From Bacteroidota bacterium (lineage in GTDB: Bacteria > Bacteroidota > Ignavibacteria > UBA10030), in NCBI GenBank assembly GCA_003519375.1, contig DOWV01000324.1:1-21166 (forward strand): 21,166 bases of DNA, given 5' to 3'. The notes under the pieces are model-generated. The model had not been told where the DNA came from and did not search any database. It was given only the letters and a program-made list of their open reading frames with translations. The translations under genes and the position numbers were made by a program. Numbering within the stretch: the stretch's first letter is position 1; the number at the start of each line of letters is the position of its first letter. Of this stretch, positions 1-7,200 are shown in pieces.

Positions 1-749
1 TCGGCCCGCTGAAAGCCTTTCGGAAGATCGCGTCCGATCGTTTGCTTGATGACCCTTGGCCCGGCGAAGCCGATGAGAGCTCCCTGCTCCGCGATATGAA
101 CATCACCCAGCATTGCATAACTGGCGGTGACGCCGCCGGTCGTGGGATCGGTCATCACAGAAACATAGGGAACACCTGCATCGGACAATTGCGCGAGCTT
201 CGCGCTCGTTTTCGCGAGCTGCATAAGAGAGTAGGCAGCCTCCATCATGCGGGCTCCGCCGCTCGAGGAGATAATAATGAGCGCTTGACGCTTCTCGATA
301 GCGCGGTCAATCGCACGCGCGATCTTCTCCCCCACCGCCGAACCCATGCTGCCGCCGATGAATGAAAAATCCATGCACGCGATGACGACAGAGATTCCGT
401 TGATCTTTCCCGTCCCCGTGCGAACGGCATCGTTGAGACCGCTCTTGCGGATGGTATCTTTGAGACGATCGCTGTATTTCTTGGTGTCGACGAAATTCAG
501 CGGATCGACGGACCGCACCTTTGCGTCGGTCTCCTTGAATGACTTTTCGTCGAGGAGAAGCTCGAAGTACTCCTTGCTCCCGATCCGGAAATGGTATCCG
601 CACTTCATGCACGTGTAATAATTCTGCTCGAGCTGCCTCCGGTGGATCATCTCCGTGCACCCTTCGCACTTTGTCCATTGACCATCCGGAATGTCCTTCT
701 TCGTCCCGTCAGACGAGATGTTCTCTTTCGAACGCCTGAACCATGCCAT
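1..749 (-). CDS. accD: Acetyl-CoA carboxylase carboxyltransferase subunit beta (AccD), 3' end cut by window edge
   Basis: AccD is the beta half of the carboxyltransferase that moves the carboxyl group from carboxybiotin to acetyl-CoA, giving malonyl-CoA for fatty acid synthesis in the cytoplasm. About 249 residues are visible, against a usual length near 280-300, so only the C-terminal part is missing. The N-terminal zinc ribbon is complete, with Cys28, Cys31, Cys47 and Cys50 in the pattern CxxC-x15-CxxC. The crotonase-like core follows, with segments such as SSSGGARMMEA and TDPTTGGVTASYAMLGD that are typical of AccD. The ATG start at 749 is fixed by the family N-terminus (MAWFRR) and by AAGGAG six bases upstream. 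It lies 321 bp downstream of tsaB on the same strand and probably has its own promoter. Confidence 0.96.
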   Translation of the reverse strand, partial: MAWFRRSKENISSDGTKKDIPDGQWTKCEGCTEMIHRRQLEQNYYTCMKCGYHFRIGSKEYFELLLDEKSFKETDAKVRSVDPLNFVDTKKYSDRLKDTIRKSGLNDAVRTGTGKINGISVVIACMDFSFIGGSMGSAVGEKIARAIDRAIEKRQALIIISSSGGARMMEAAYSLMQLAKTSAKLAQLSDAGVPYVSVMTDPTTGGVTASYAMLGDVHIAEQGALIGFAGPRVIKQTIGRDLPKGFQRA

Positions 750-755
750 AGGAAT

Positions 756-761
756 CTCCTT
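756..761 (-). promoter_or_regulatory. Shine-Dalgarno of accD
   Basis: AAGGAG on the minus strand, six bases before the ATG of accD. It is one of the clearest ribosome-binding sites in the window and supports the chosen start. Confidence 0.8.
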
Positions 762-768
762 GTAGAAG

Positions 769-797
769 ACTAGAATCTATCTCAAAAACACTCTCAA
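769..797 (-). promoter_or_regulatory. Candidate sigma70-like promoter of accD
   Basis: On the minus strand TTGAGA (792-797), a 17-base spacer and TCTAGT (769-774) resemble -35 and -10 boxes. The implied transcription start, near 762, would leave a leader of only about 13 bases that contains the Shine-Dalgarno. The match was made by eye against the general sigma70 consensus. Housekeeping sigma factors of Bacteroidota often prefer other boxes, so this is tentative. Confidence 0.3.
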
Positions 798-824
798 GAG
801 AAAAGACGGTCTCACGCCAAGTCG

Positions 825-891
825 CCCCGACCAATCCTTCGGCTCCCCCTCGACTCGCTCCGCTCGCCCGGGGCCGCTCAGGATGTCGGGG
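825..891. repeat. Imperfect palindromic intergenic element (REP-like)
   Basis: The ends pair as CCCCGAC (825-831) with GTCGGGG (885-891), then ATCCT (834-838) with AGGAT (880-884), leaving a two-base bulge. The inner part can fold further through CGGCTCCCC/GGGGCCG. The centre reads CTCGACTCGCTCCGCTCG, close to a motif seen repeatedly in intergenic DNA of many environmental bacterial genomes (GAGCGGAGCGAGTCGA and variants, usually followed by AGGAT). The fold is seen directly. That it is a dispersed repeat is recalled from general experience, since only one copy lies in this window. Confidence 0.6.
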
Positions 892-948
892 TAAACAAAG
901 TCGCCAAAAAGAGTAATTGTTTCTCCCCTTTGCGGTTCGCCTTCCGAA

Positions 949-979
949 TCCCGCTTAGGGGCGGAATCCAAGAGCGGGA
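949..979. other. Small hairpin in the tsaB-accD spacer
   Basis: TCCCGCT (949-955) pairs exactly with AGCGGGA (973-979) across a 17-base loop. No T-run follows on either strand, so it is not a classical terminator. It is part of a chain of three hairpins filling the 750-1070 spacer. Confidence 0.4.
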
Positions 980-995
980 CTTCGCGCCTTTGCCT

Positions 996-1029
996 GCCCG
1001 CCTCAGAGAGTGCCAAAGGTCAGGCGGGC
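996..1029. repeat. GC-rich inverted repeat downstream of tsaB
   Basis: GCCCGCCT (996-1003) pairs with AGGCGGGC (1022-1029) across an 18-base loop. A second pair, CCTTTG (987-992) with CAAAGG (1014-1019), interleaves with it. It lies about 40 bp beyond the tsaB stop codon, where a terminator is expected. However, the only T-run (1035-1040) is on the plus strand, the wrong side for tsaB. It may be a T-independent 3' hairpin or another dispersed intergenic repeat. Confidence 0.45.
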
Positions 1030-1070
1030 GTGAGTTTTTTGAGATGACTTCCAGAGAGAATGTAACAAAA

Positions 1071-1757
1071 TTACGCTGATGCCGGAAGGGTTCGGACCAG
1101 AAAATCTTTGAGGTACAGAGGTTCCAACGCCGCTGCGCCTGCAAATTCGCCCGCCGCTGCCTTTTTCGCTCCCAGCGCGGCAACAACGCTGCCGCGACAA
1201 TAGGGATGCACATCTTCCACTTGAACCGCCTCGCCGACGATCTTCCGCAATTCACTGACTTTGTCTGTCAATACCAGCGTCGATGACTCGTTTGTCAGGC
1301 TGCGAACCACCGCCCCGAGGTCTGAGATGGCAAGACGCCCCGCGGCCTCTGCAGCTCCATCGACGATGCGGTACGCCCTCGCAAACCATTCATCCTTCTT
1401 CGCATCGACGAGGACCACCAACGATTTTACTGCCGTGTGCCATTGCCGCCCGCTCTCGGCAATAGCGTCAAACGTTGGTACGGCAACCAGCGGTTTGTCA
1501 AGGGCAAAAGCCATGCCCTTAGCCGTGCTGAGACCTATGCGCAGACCTGTGAACGATCCCGGACCTATCGAAACGGCAATTGCATCGAGCTGATGCAGCG
1601 TGATCCCCGCAGTGCCCGTTACCTGCTGAACAAGCGTCAGCAGCTTTTCTGAATGAATATGCGACTCCTGAATCGACTGCTCAAGCTCAGCCACACCGGT
1701 TCGGTAGAGACCGACGGAGCAAACAGCAGTCGAAGTTTCCAGGCCGAGAATTATCAC
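1071..1757 (-). CDS. tsaB: tRNA threonylcarbamoyladenosine biosynthesis protein TsaB
   Basis: TsaB (YeaZ) is the non-catalytic ASKHA-fold partner of TsaD in the complex that places threonylcarbamoyl on A37 of ANN-decoding tRNAs. With the GTG start at 1757 the product is 228 residues, normal for the family, and begins MIILGLETST, matching the usual (M)xILxIDTS opening. Further hallmarks are HIHSEKLL (33-40) and GPGSFTGLRIG (65-75). An in-frame GTG at 1802 would add 15 residues unlike the family and lie six bases after the tsaE stop; neither start has a strong Shine-Dalgarno (AGGG three bases before 1757). It follows tsaE on the same strand, so the two t6A genes are probably co-transcribed. tsaD is not in the window. 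Confidence 0.93.
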   Translation of the reverse strand: MIILGLETSTAVCSVGLYRTGVAELEQSIQESHIHSEKLLTLVQQVTGTAGITLHQLDAIAVSIGPGSFTGLRIGLSTAKGMAFALDKPLVAVPTFDAIAESGRQWHTAVKSLVVLVDAKKDEWFARAYRIVDGAAEAAGRLAISDLGAVVRSLTNESSTLVLTDKVSELRKIVGEAVQVEDVHPYCRGSVVAALGAKKAAAGEFAGAAALEPLYLKDFLVRTLPASA

Positions 1758-1808
1758 GTCCCTAAAGGTCCATTCCTCACGGCAAAACTGAAGCTTTTGC
1801 ACTTGCTT

Positions 1809-2285
1809 CTAAATTGACTTCCCTTCTACCGGCGGGGCGGGAGATTCCACGAGCTCGATGGAAATCCGACGTTGGTCCTCCGCATCACCGTAAGACAATT
1901 GCACTTCGAAGCGCCTTGACGGCAAGAGTCCGCCCAGCTGTTCAGACCACTCGATGAGGGTCACATTGTCGCCGTATGCAAATTCCTCGAATCCCAGATC
2001 GTAAATCTCCTCAACAGATTTCACACGATAGAGGTCCAGATGGTAGAGGTAGAGAGGACGATGACTCCGATCCCGGCCCTCGTACCGGTTCAGAATAACG
2101 AAGCTCGGGCTCGATACATGCCGGCTTGCCTCGAAGGCTTCGCATATCCCTTTGACGAAGCGGGTTTTGCCGGTACCGAGCTCCCCCTGCAGCGCGACGA
2201 CGTCGCCGCGATTGAGCTGCAAAGCGAACGAACGCGCGAGCGCACGCGTCGCTTCTTCCGATGATGTCGTATGCTCTGTGCGCAT
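1809..2285 (-). CDS. tsaE: tRNA threonylcarbamoyladenosine biosynthesis ATPase TsaE
   Basis: TsaE (YjeE) is the P-loop ATPase that drives turnover of the TsaB-TsaD complex in t6A synthesis. The 158-residue product has Walker A GELGTGKT (34-41), the switch segment SSPSFVILNRY (58-68), the family motif HLDLYR (82-87) and IEWSE (111-115). All are expected and intact, and the length is typical. The ATG at 2285 lies 11 bases after the porX stop codon with no evident Shine-Dalgarno, suggesting translation coupled to porX. The tsaB gene follows at once, so porX-tsaE-tsaB looks like one transcription unit. Linkage of porX with tsaE is, as far as I recall, common in Bacteroidota. Confidence 0.95.
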   Translation of the reverse strand: MRTEHTTSSEEATRALARSFALQLNRGDVVALQGELGTGKTRFVKGICEAFEASRHVSSPSFVILNRYEGRDRSHRPLYLYHLDLYRVKSVEEIYDLGFEEFAYGDNVTLIEWSEQLGGLLPSRRFEVQLSYGDAEDQRRISIELVESPAPPVEGKSI

Positions 2286-2296
2286 CTGCGGCCGGT

Positions 2297-3859
2297 TTAA
2301 CGCTTTGGTGTGAGTTTGACGACCGGGAGCATCATTTCTTCCATCGAAATACCGCCATGCTGGAAGCTGTCACGGTATTGGTTGAGGTACTTGTGATAAT
2401 CTGTCGGATAGACAAAGTAGTAGTCCTCTTTGGCGAGGACATACGTCGTCGTGACGCTGGCCCGGGGCAGCATGTAGTCTTTTGGATTCTTGACAAAAAC
2501 GGCCTGGCGGTCATCGACACGCAGGTTGCGGCCGAATTTGTAACGGAGGTTCGTCGAAGCTTCCCGGTCGCCGATCACTTTCGAACCCCTCAGGCACCGG
2601 ACGCTCCCGTGATCGGATGTCAGAATGATCGTTACGTCTTTCTGAGCCGCGAGCGACTTGAGCATGCCGAAGAGAGAGGAATGCTGAAACCACGAACGCG
2701 TCAACGACCGGTAAGCCGCTTCATCCGGGGCGATTTCCTTGAGAAGCGGAGAATCCGACCGTCCATGCGCCAGCATATCGACAAAATTGACAACGACCGC
2801 AGTCAGTTTCGACTTCATGTAAGAGAGAATATTTCCTTCGACCTGGCGGCCGAACTCCGCGTCGAGAATTTTCACATACTTCGATTCCGGTTTGAGTGTG
2901 ATGCGCTTGCGTTCGAGGAGCTTATCCAGGAGCTGATGCTCGTCCCTGTTTCTGCTGTTCTCATCATCCTCTCCCGGCTTCCAGATCTCCGGAAAGCGCT
3001 GTTCCAGCTCAATGGGAAAAAGTCCGCTGAAGATGGCATTCCTGGAGTACGGCGTGGCGGTCGGGAGAATGCTGAATTGGTACGCGCGTTCGATGGAGAA
3101 GTAATCGGCCAGGAGCTGCTCCATGACCATCCACTGGTCGAGGCGCAGGCAGTCGATGATGAAGAGGAAGACCGGAGTGCTCTTCTCGAGCTCGGGGATC
3201 ACAAAATGTTCGACAACCTTCGTCGAGAGGATCGGAGCCTCCGGACCCTGCTCGATCCATGTACGGTAGTTCTTTTCCACGAACTTGCCGAATTCGGCGT
3301 TGCATTCGCGCTTCTGGTCGAGCAACGTCTGCCGCAGGCCGAGCTCAGGGTGCTCATCCAGCTCCATGTCCCAGTTGGTCAGCTTTGTATAAAGTTCGTA
3401 CCACTCTTCGTGCGACAGCGGATTCATCAGGGAAAGTGAGATCTGGCTGAATTCCTGGGAGTAGTCGCGCGAAACATGCTCGCCTGCGATTTTCTTTGCC
3501 TCGAGGATCTTCTTGCACGCCATCAACACCTGACTCGGGTTGACGGGCTTCGTCAGATAGTCGCTGATCTTTCCACCGATCGCCTCCTCCATCAGGCTTT
3601 CTGCCTCATTCTTTGTCACCATGACGATGGGCAAGTTCGGGGCCATTTCCTTCATTTTAGACAAGGTCTGCAAACCGCCGATTCCGGGCATCATTTCGTC
3701 GAGGAACACAAGGTCGTAGCCCTTCTCCCGCGCCATTTCGATGGCGTCTTCACCATTGGCAGCCACTTCAACTGTGTAGCCTTTCTCCTCCAGGAGGCGG
3801 ACGTGCGCCCGGAGAAGGTCGATTTCATCATCTACCCACAATATTCTTTTCTTCGTCAT
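2297..3859 (-). CDS. porX: T9SS response regulator with PglZ phosphatase-fold effector domain (PorX)
   Basis: PorX is the two-component regulator of type IX secretion; its output is a PglZ domain of the alkaline phosphatase superfamily rather than a DNA-binding domain. Counting from the ATG at 3859 the product has 520 residues. The receiver domain (about 1-120) has the acidic pair Asp10-Asp11, phospho-acceptor Asp54, Thr82 and Lys104. A helical linker leads to the PglZ domain (about 205-515) with Asp236 in IIDCLRLDQW, the nucleophile region TATPYSRN (267-274), Asp361/His365 in VDMLAHGRSD and Asp416-His417 in LTSDHGS. The domain therefore appears catalytically complete. The second of two in-frame ATGs is preferred because AAGG lies about six bases before it but directly abuts the first (3865). 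It is followed by tsaE and preceded by a small secreted protein and sprA. Confidence 0.95.
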   Translation of the reverse strand: MTKKRILWVDDEIDLLRAHVRLLEEKGYTVEVAANGEDAIEMAREKGYDLVFLDEMMPGIGGLQTLSKMKEMAPNLPIVMVTKNEAESLMEEAIGGKISDYLTKPVNPSQVLMACKKILEAKKIAGEHVSRDYSQEFSQISLSLMNPLSHEEWYELYTKLTNWDMELDEHPELGLRQTLLDQKRECNAEFGKFVEKNYRTWIEQGPEAPILSTKVVEHFVIPELEKSTPVFLFIIDCLRLDQWMVMEQLLADYFSIERAYQFSILPTATPYSRNAIFSGLFPIELEQRFPEIWKPGEDDENSRNRDEHQLLDKLLERKRITLKPESKYVKILDAEFGRQVEGNILSYMKSKLTAVVVNFVDMLAHGRSDSPLLKEIAPDEAAYRSLTRSWFQHSSLFGMLKSLAAQKDVTIILTSDHGSVRCLRGSKVIGDREASTNLRYKFGRNLRVDDRQAVFVKNPKDYMLPRASVTTTYVLAKEDYYFVYPTDYHKYLNQYRDSFQHGGISMEEMMLPVVKLTPKR

Positions 3860-3941
3860 TTTCATCCTTTTCGATGGTACCCATTAAACGCCCCAGAATC
3901 AATGAACCGGGCCTCCCTGCACAATCGAGCCGGCGCGATGT

Positions 3942-4157
3942 TCAATTTCTCTGCCACTTGACCCGATTCTTGATGAGATCGTCCAGCATTGATCTCAAAC
4001 GATCCGGTAGCTCCGAGCGATGAACAAGTGCCAGTTCAGGAAATCCAACACACTGAATCTTCGCTGTGCTGTCCGCTCCCGCGATGGCCACACCGCCGAC
4101 CAGGGAATAAAGACCGAAACACACTGCCCACGTTTTGACGCTCGATGTGACACTCAT
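3942..4157 (-). CDS. Small predicted secreted protein, function unknown
   Basis: This 71-residue product matches no family I recognise. The N-terminus looks like a signal peptide: Lys8, a hydrophobic stretch at about 9-26, and a likely AxA-type cleavage site at about residue 28 (AGA before DS). The mature part would be only about 43 residues, with one Cys (CVGFPEL) and a charged helical tail (LRSMLDDLIKNRVKW). A strong GGAGGG lies five bases before the ATG, which is the main reason to believe it is a gene. It sits between sprA (98 bp upstream) and porX (about 80 bp downstream) on the same strand, so an accessory role in T9SS is possible but purely positional. It could also be a decayed or spurious ORF. 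Confidence 0.6.
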   Translation of the reverse strand: MSVTSSVKTWAVCFGLYSLVGGVAIAGADSTAKIQCVGFPELALVHRSELPDRLRSMLDDLIKNRVKWQRN

Positions 4158-4161
4158 GGCA

Positions 4162-4167
4162 CCCTCC
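4162..4167 (-). promoter_or_regulatory. Strong Shine-Dalgarno of the small secreted protein gene
   Basis: GGAGGG on the minus strand, five bases before the ATG at 4157. In this window most genes have weak sites, so such a good match at a short ORF argues that the ORF is translated. Confidence 0.65.
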
Positions 4168-4174
4168 GGTAAAA

Positions 4175-4209
4175 TGTTCAGCGAATAGTGAACTAAGAAC
4201 TCGTGAACA
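4175..4209. promoter_or_regulatory. Inverted/direct repeat cluster in the sprA-small gene spacer, possible operator
   Basis: TGTTCA (4175-4180) and TGAACA (4204-4209) form an exact inverted repeat. Between them GTGAAC occurs at 4188-4193 and again overlapping the right arm (4203-4208), 15 bp apart. The cluster lies just upstream of the Shine-Dalgarno of the small secreted protein gene, where an operator would act. These are short repeats and could be chance. Confidence 0.25.
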
Positions 4210-4255
4210 ATGTCAGCAGGTGTGCCTTTGTTGTGGCTGAGGATGTTGAAGATGA

Positions 4256-7200
4256 TTACGGCTGGATCGCCACACGCACATCCAGGCCTCCTTCGTTTGT
4301 GGTCGAGCCGGGGATACGCGATCCGCCTTCATCAGGCTTGATTCTCGTGTACTTGTAATAGACCGAAGCGGTGACTCGTGAGCTCAGGATGTACTGTATG
4401 CGCGGTTCAAAACTGGTGCGGCTCGATCCTTCGAGCGGCGTGCCGTCTTTGCGGAAAACCTCCGCCTGCAGGTCGTAGAGGCGGCGGGAGTTTTTGCCGT
4501 ATCCGTAGGTCATCCGGATCGTAATATCGTTTGAGAGCGACAATCCAAAGAACGGAAATTCGAATCCTTGCCGCGAGAAATCCAGGCTGACGCTGATGTC
4601 GGTAAGATCATTCTGCACAATATTGCGGTTCGACGGCGTCAGATCATAGCTGGTAGAGGTACCGTACCGGATGCTTGTGCTGAAATTCCCTTTCATCAGC
4701 TGCTTGAACGTTATGTTCACTCCGATCAGAGGTGCAAATCCGTATGTCACCTGCTGGCTTTCGGTGATCTCGTCCCCTGTTGGTGCAATTCTCCACCGCA
4801 TCTTGAATCCGGAGGTATATTGGTGGTCGATCGAGATTCTCGTGGCAAAGCTGCTGATCAGCGGCAATTTCTCGAGTCCGTCCCACCTGAAGGTCCAGTT
4901 GGGCCGCGGCATGAGCTTGCTCAGGAATTTCTTGCCGAAGGGGAGCGCTTCCATTCCGGTCTCGAAGGCCTCGGCGATTTTGGCGTCATCGGTCCGGAGG
5001 TCATTCGGGTCGTCGCGCATCGCGACATATTGCAATTGCACCTCCGCGACGCTGGTCTTCAGGAATTTGAAGAATGCGAACGACGGAAACGAGAGATACG
5101 ACCTGCCGACATCCCCGCTGATGACGGTATTATTGACAGTCGTGAACCCAAGACTGTCCGAGAGAAGCGTCCGGTTGGAGTTGTAGCTCCAGTCAAGGCT
5201 CCAGGTCAGGTCGAGGCTCGCACCATCCCAGAGCGAACGGTTGGTCCGCATGGTGATGCGGTTGGTCTGGGAATAAACATCGACAAGGTTTCCATTCGGG
5301 GCGCGGAGGCCGGGAAGCGTGTATCCGGTGAAGAACGGGAATTTTCCCATCGTCTTCATGATCACCTCCCCGTGAGGGTCGGACGCCAGGCCGAGCTGGT
5401 ACAGCATGGAGGGGCCGTTCTCGACCAGGGAGTTCTGAAAGAACGGTACGCGGCCGAAGAAATTCGCGAACCCGGGACGCCCGACGATGCCGCTGTTCTG
5501 GCTTCTTGAGTTTTGAGTGAACTGAAGACTGATCTTCTCGAAATCAAAGATCGGGATCTTGAAGAGTATTCTCGAAACACGATCGAGCGTTTGGAGCATA
5601 TCCACGGGGGGGCCGGACTTCCCGGAGTCGCCCGGCACGACCTCACGCTGCGGCTGGGCCTGCGACCATATTTCGTTCCCGATCATTTTGAGATTGACAT
5701 CGAAATTGCCGCTCAACAGGCCGGTGTTGCCCGCGCTCTTTCCGAGCTCGCCGGCCTGGAGATTGTTCACCCAATCGTAGCGGGCCGAGTACCTGGCCCC
5801 GATGATTATGAATTTATCGAGACTCAGAATCGGAGGAACGACAAGCCGGGGATTCAGATTCACGGATTGGCCGTAGGTAAGGTCCGTTCCGAAGTCAACG
5901 AGCCTCGACTTCCCGAGCATATTGGAGAGAATTTCCGTGAACGAACGTTGACGGCCCAGAGCATCCTGCTCGAACCCCAACAGCGTGCTCGAGACATCAA
6001 GACTGTAGTCCGTTCCAAGGTTCACCAAACCACCGTCACTCAATTGCCAGGCGAAATTCATGGACCTTGAGCCGGCGAAACTGCGGACGGTCGGTTTCGG
6101 CGCCAGCTGGTTTCTCGCTTGCTCGCTCGTCTGCCCGCGTGTCAGCGTGGCTGAAACGTTGAATGTCCGGGGTGTGAAGAAGATTTTCATATCCTTCCAG
6201 GGTTTGAACAGGAAGAAATTCCCGAAAATCGAGAAGGGGGAAAAGTAGTTCCTGTCGCTGAATTGGAGTCCATACCCCACCCGCGCGTTCCACTGCCACT
6301 GTGAGAACGAAGAAGTAACGGGGCTTCGTTGAGAAGAGCGCGTCAAGGAATACGAAAACGACAGTTTGTTGATTGTTTCCGTCACGAGCCAGGAATCGAT
6401 CGGAACATTGAGCTTGATGTTCGGCAAAGCGATCGTCTCAGAGACATTAAGCGATTGTGTGATGAGTCGGACAGAGTCGGCCCGAGCCTGCGTTTCTTTC
6501 TCGGACGTACCACGTTGGCGCTCGAGATTCGCCGTGCGGCTTACAGCTTCATCGACGAGGATATCCGTACCGGGCATATATTTGGGATTTTGCATTGCCT
6601 CGACGCGCGAGTAAGAAATGGCCAGGCTCGTTCCATTCCAGCTTTGCGGCAGAAGCCGTTCGAGGCCCAGCGACGCGGAGATGGCCCAGTTCCTGTCCTG
6701 ATTGCGCGATCCGAAGCGGTCTTCAAGCGAGTGGAAGCTCGGATCCCGCTGCGTCATGTTGAATGCCACACTGGCAATGTCGGCTATCTTGAGAGATGTG
6801 TCAAACCGATACGCCCACCCTGGTGTATTGTCGACGTTCGTCAAGCGCAGTTCATTCACCCACACGTCGGTCGTTACGACCGTCGAGCCCTTGTTCGGGG
6901 GATTTTCAACACCAACCACGATCAATCTGATATTCGTCAGCGTGGGCTGCCCCCGGACGCGGAACGTCGCTCCGGACGGGCCATTGCGCACGGGGACCCT
7001 CTGGCTCAACACGCCGGCACTGTCTCGTCCAAGCTTCAGAGCGGTGATTTCGGCAAAGGTGATGTCGATGTTGTTGGCGTCCCATCCCGGCTGCAGCGGA
7101 GCGCGATATTCGTAGTAGTTCAGAGAATCCGATCCGAACCGGACAAAGATCTCCAGATCGTAGTTCGTCGTATCGACATAATGAACTCTCGTGGCGAGCC

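Noticed and set aside
996..1040. Intrinsic terminator for tsaB made of the 996-1029 stem and the T-run at 1035-1040
   Set aside because: The T-run follows the stem on the plus strand only; tsaB is transcribed from the minus strand, where the run lies before the stem as A residues.
2261..3439. Open frame of 392 codons on the plus strand opposite porX
   Set aside because: It lies entirely within porX and the tsaE edge on the opposite strand, resembles no family and has no ribosome-binding site; long antisense frames are expected in GC-rich coding DNA.
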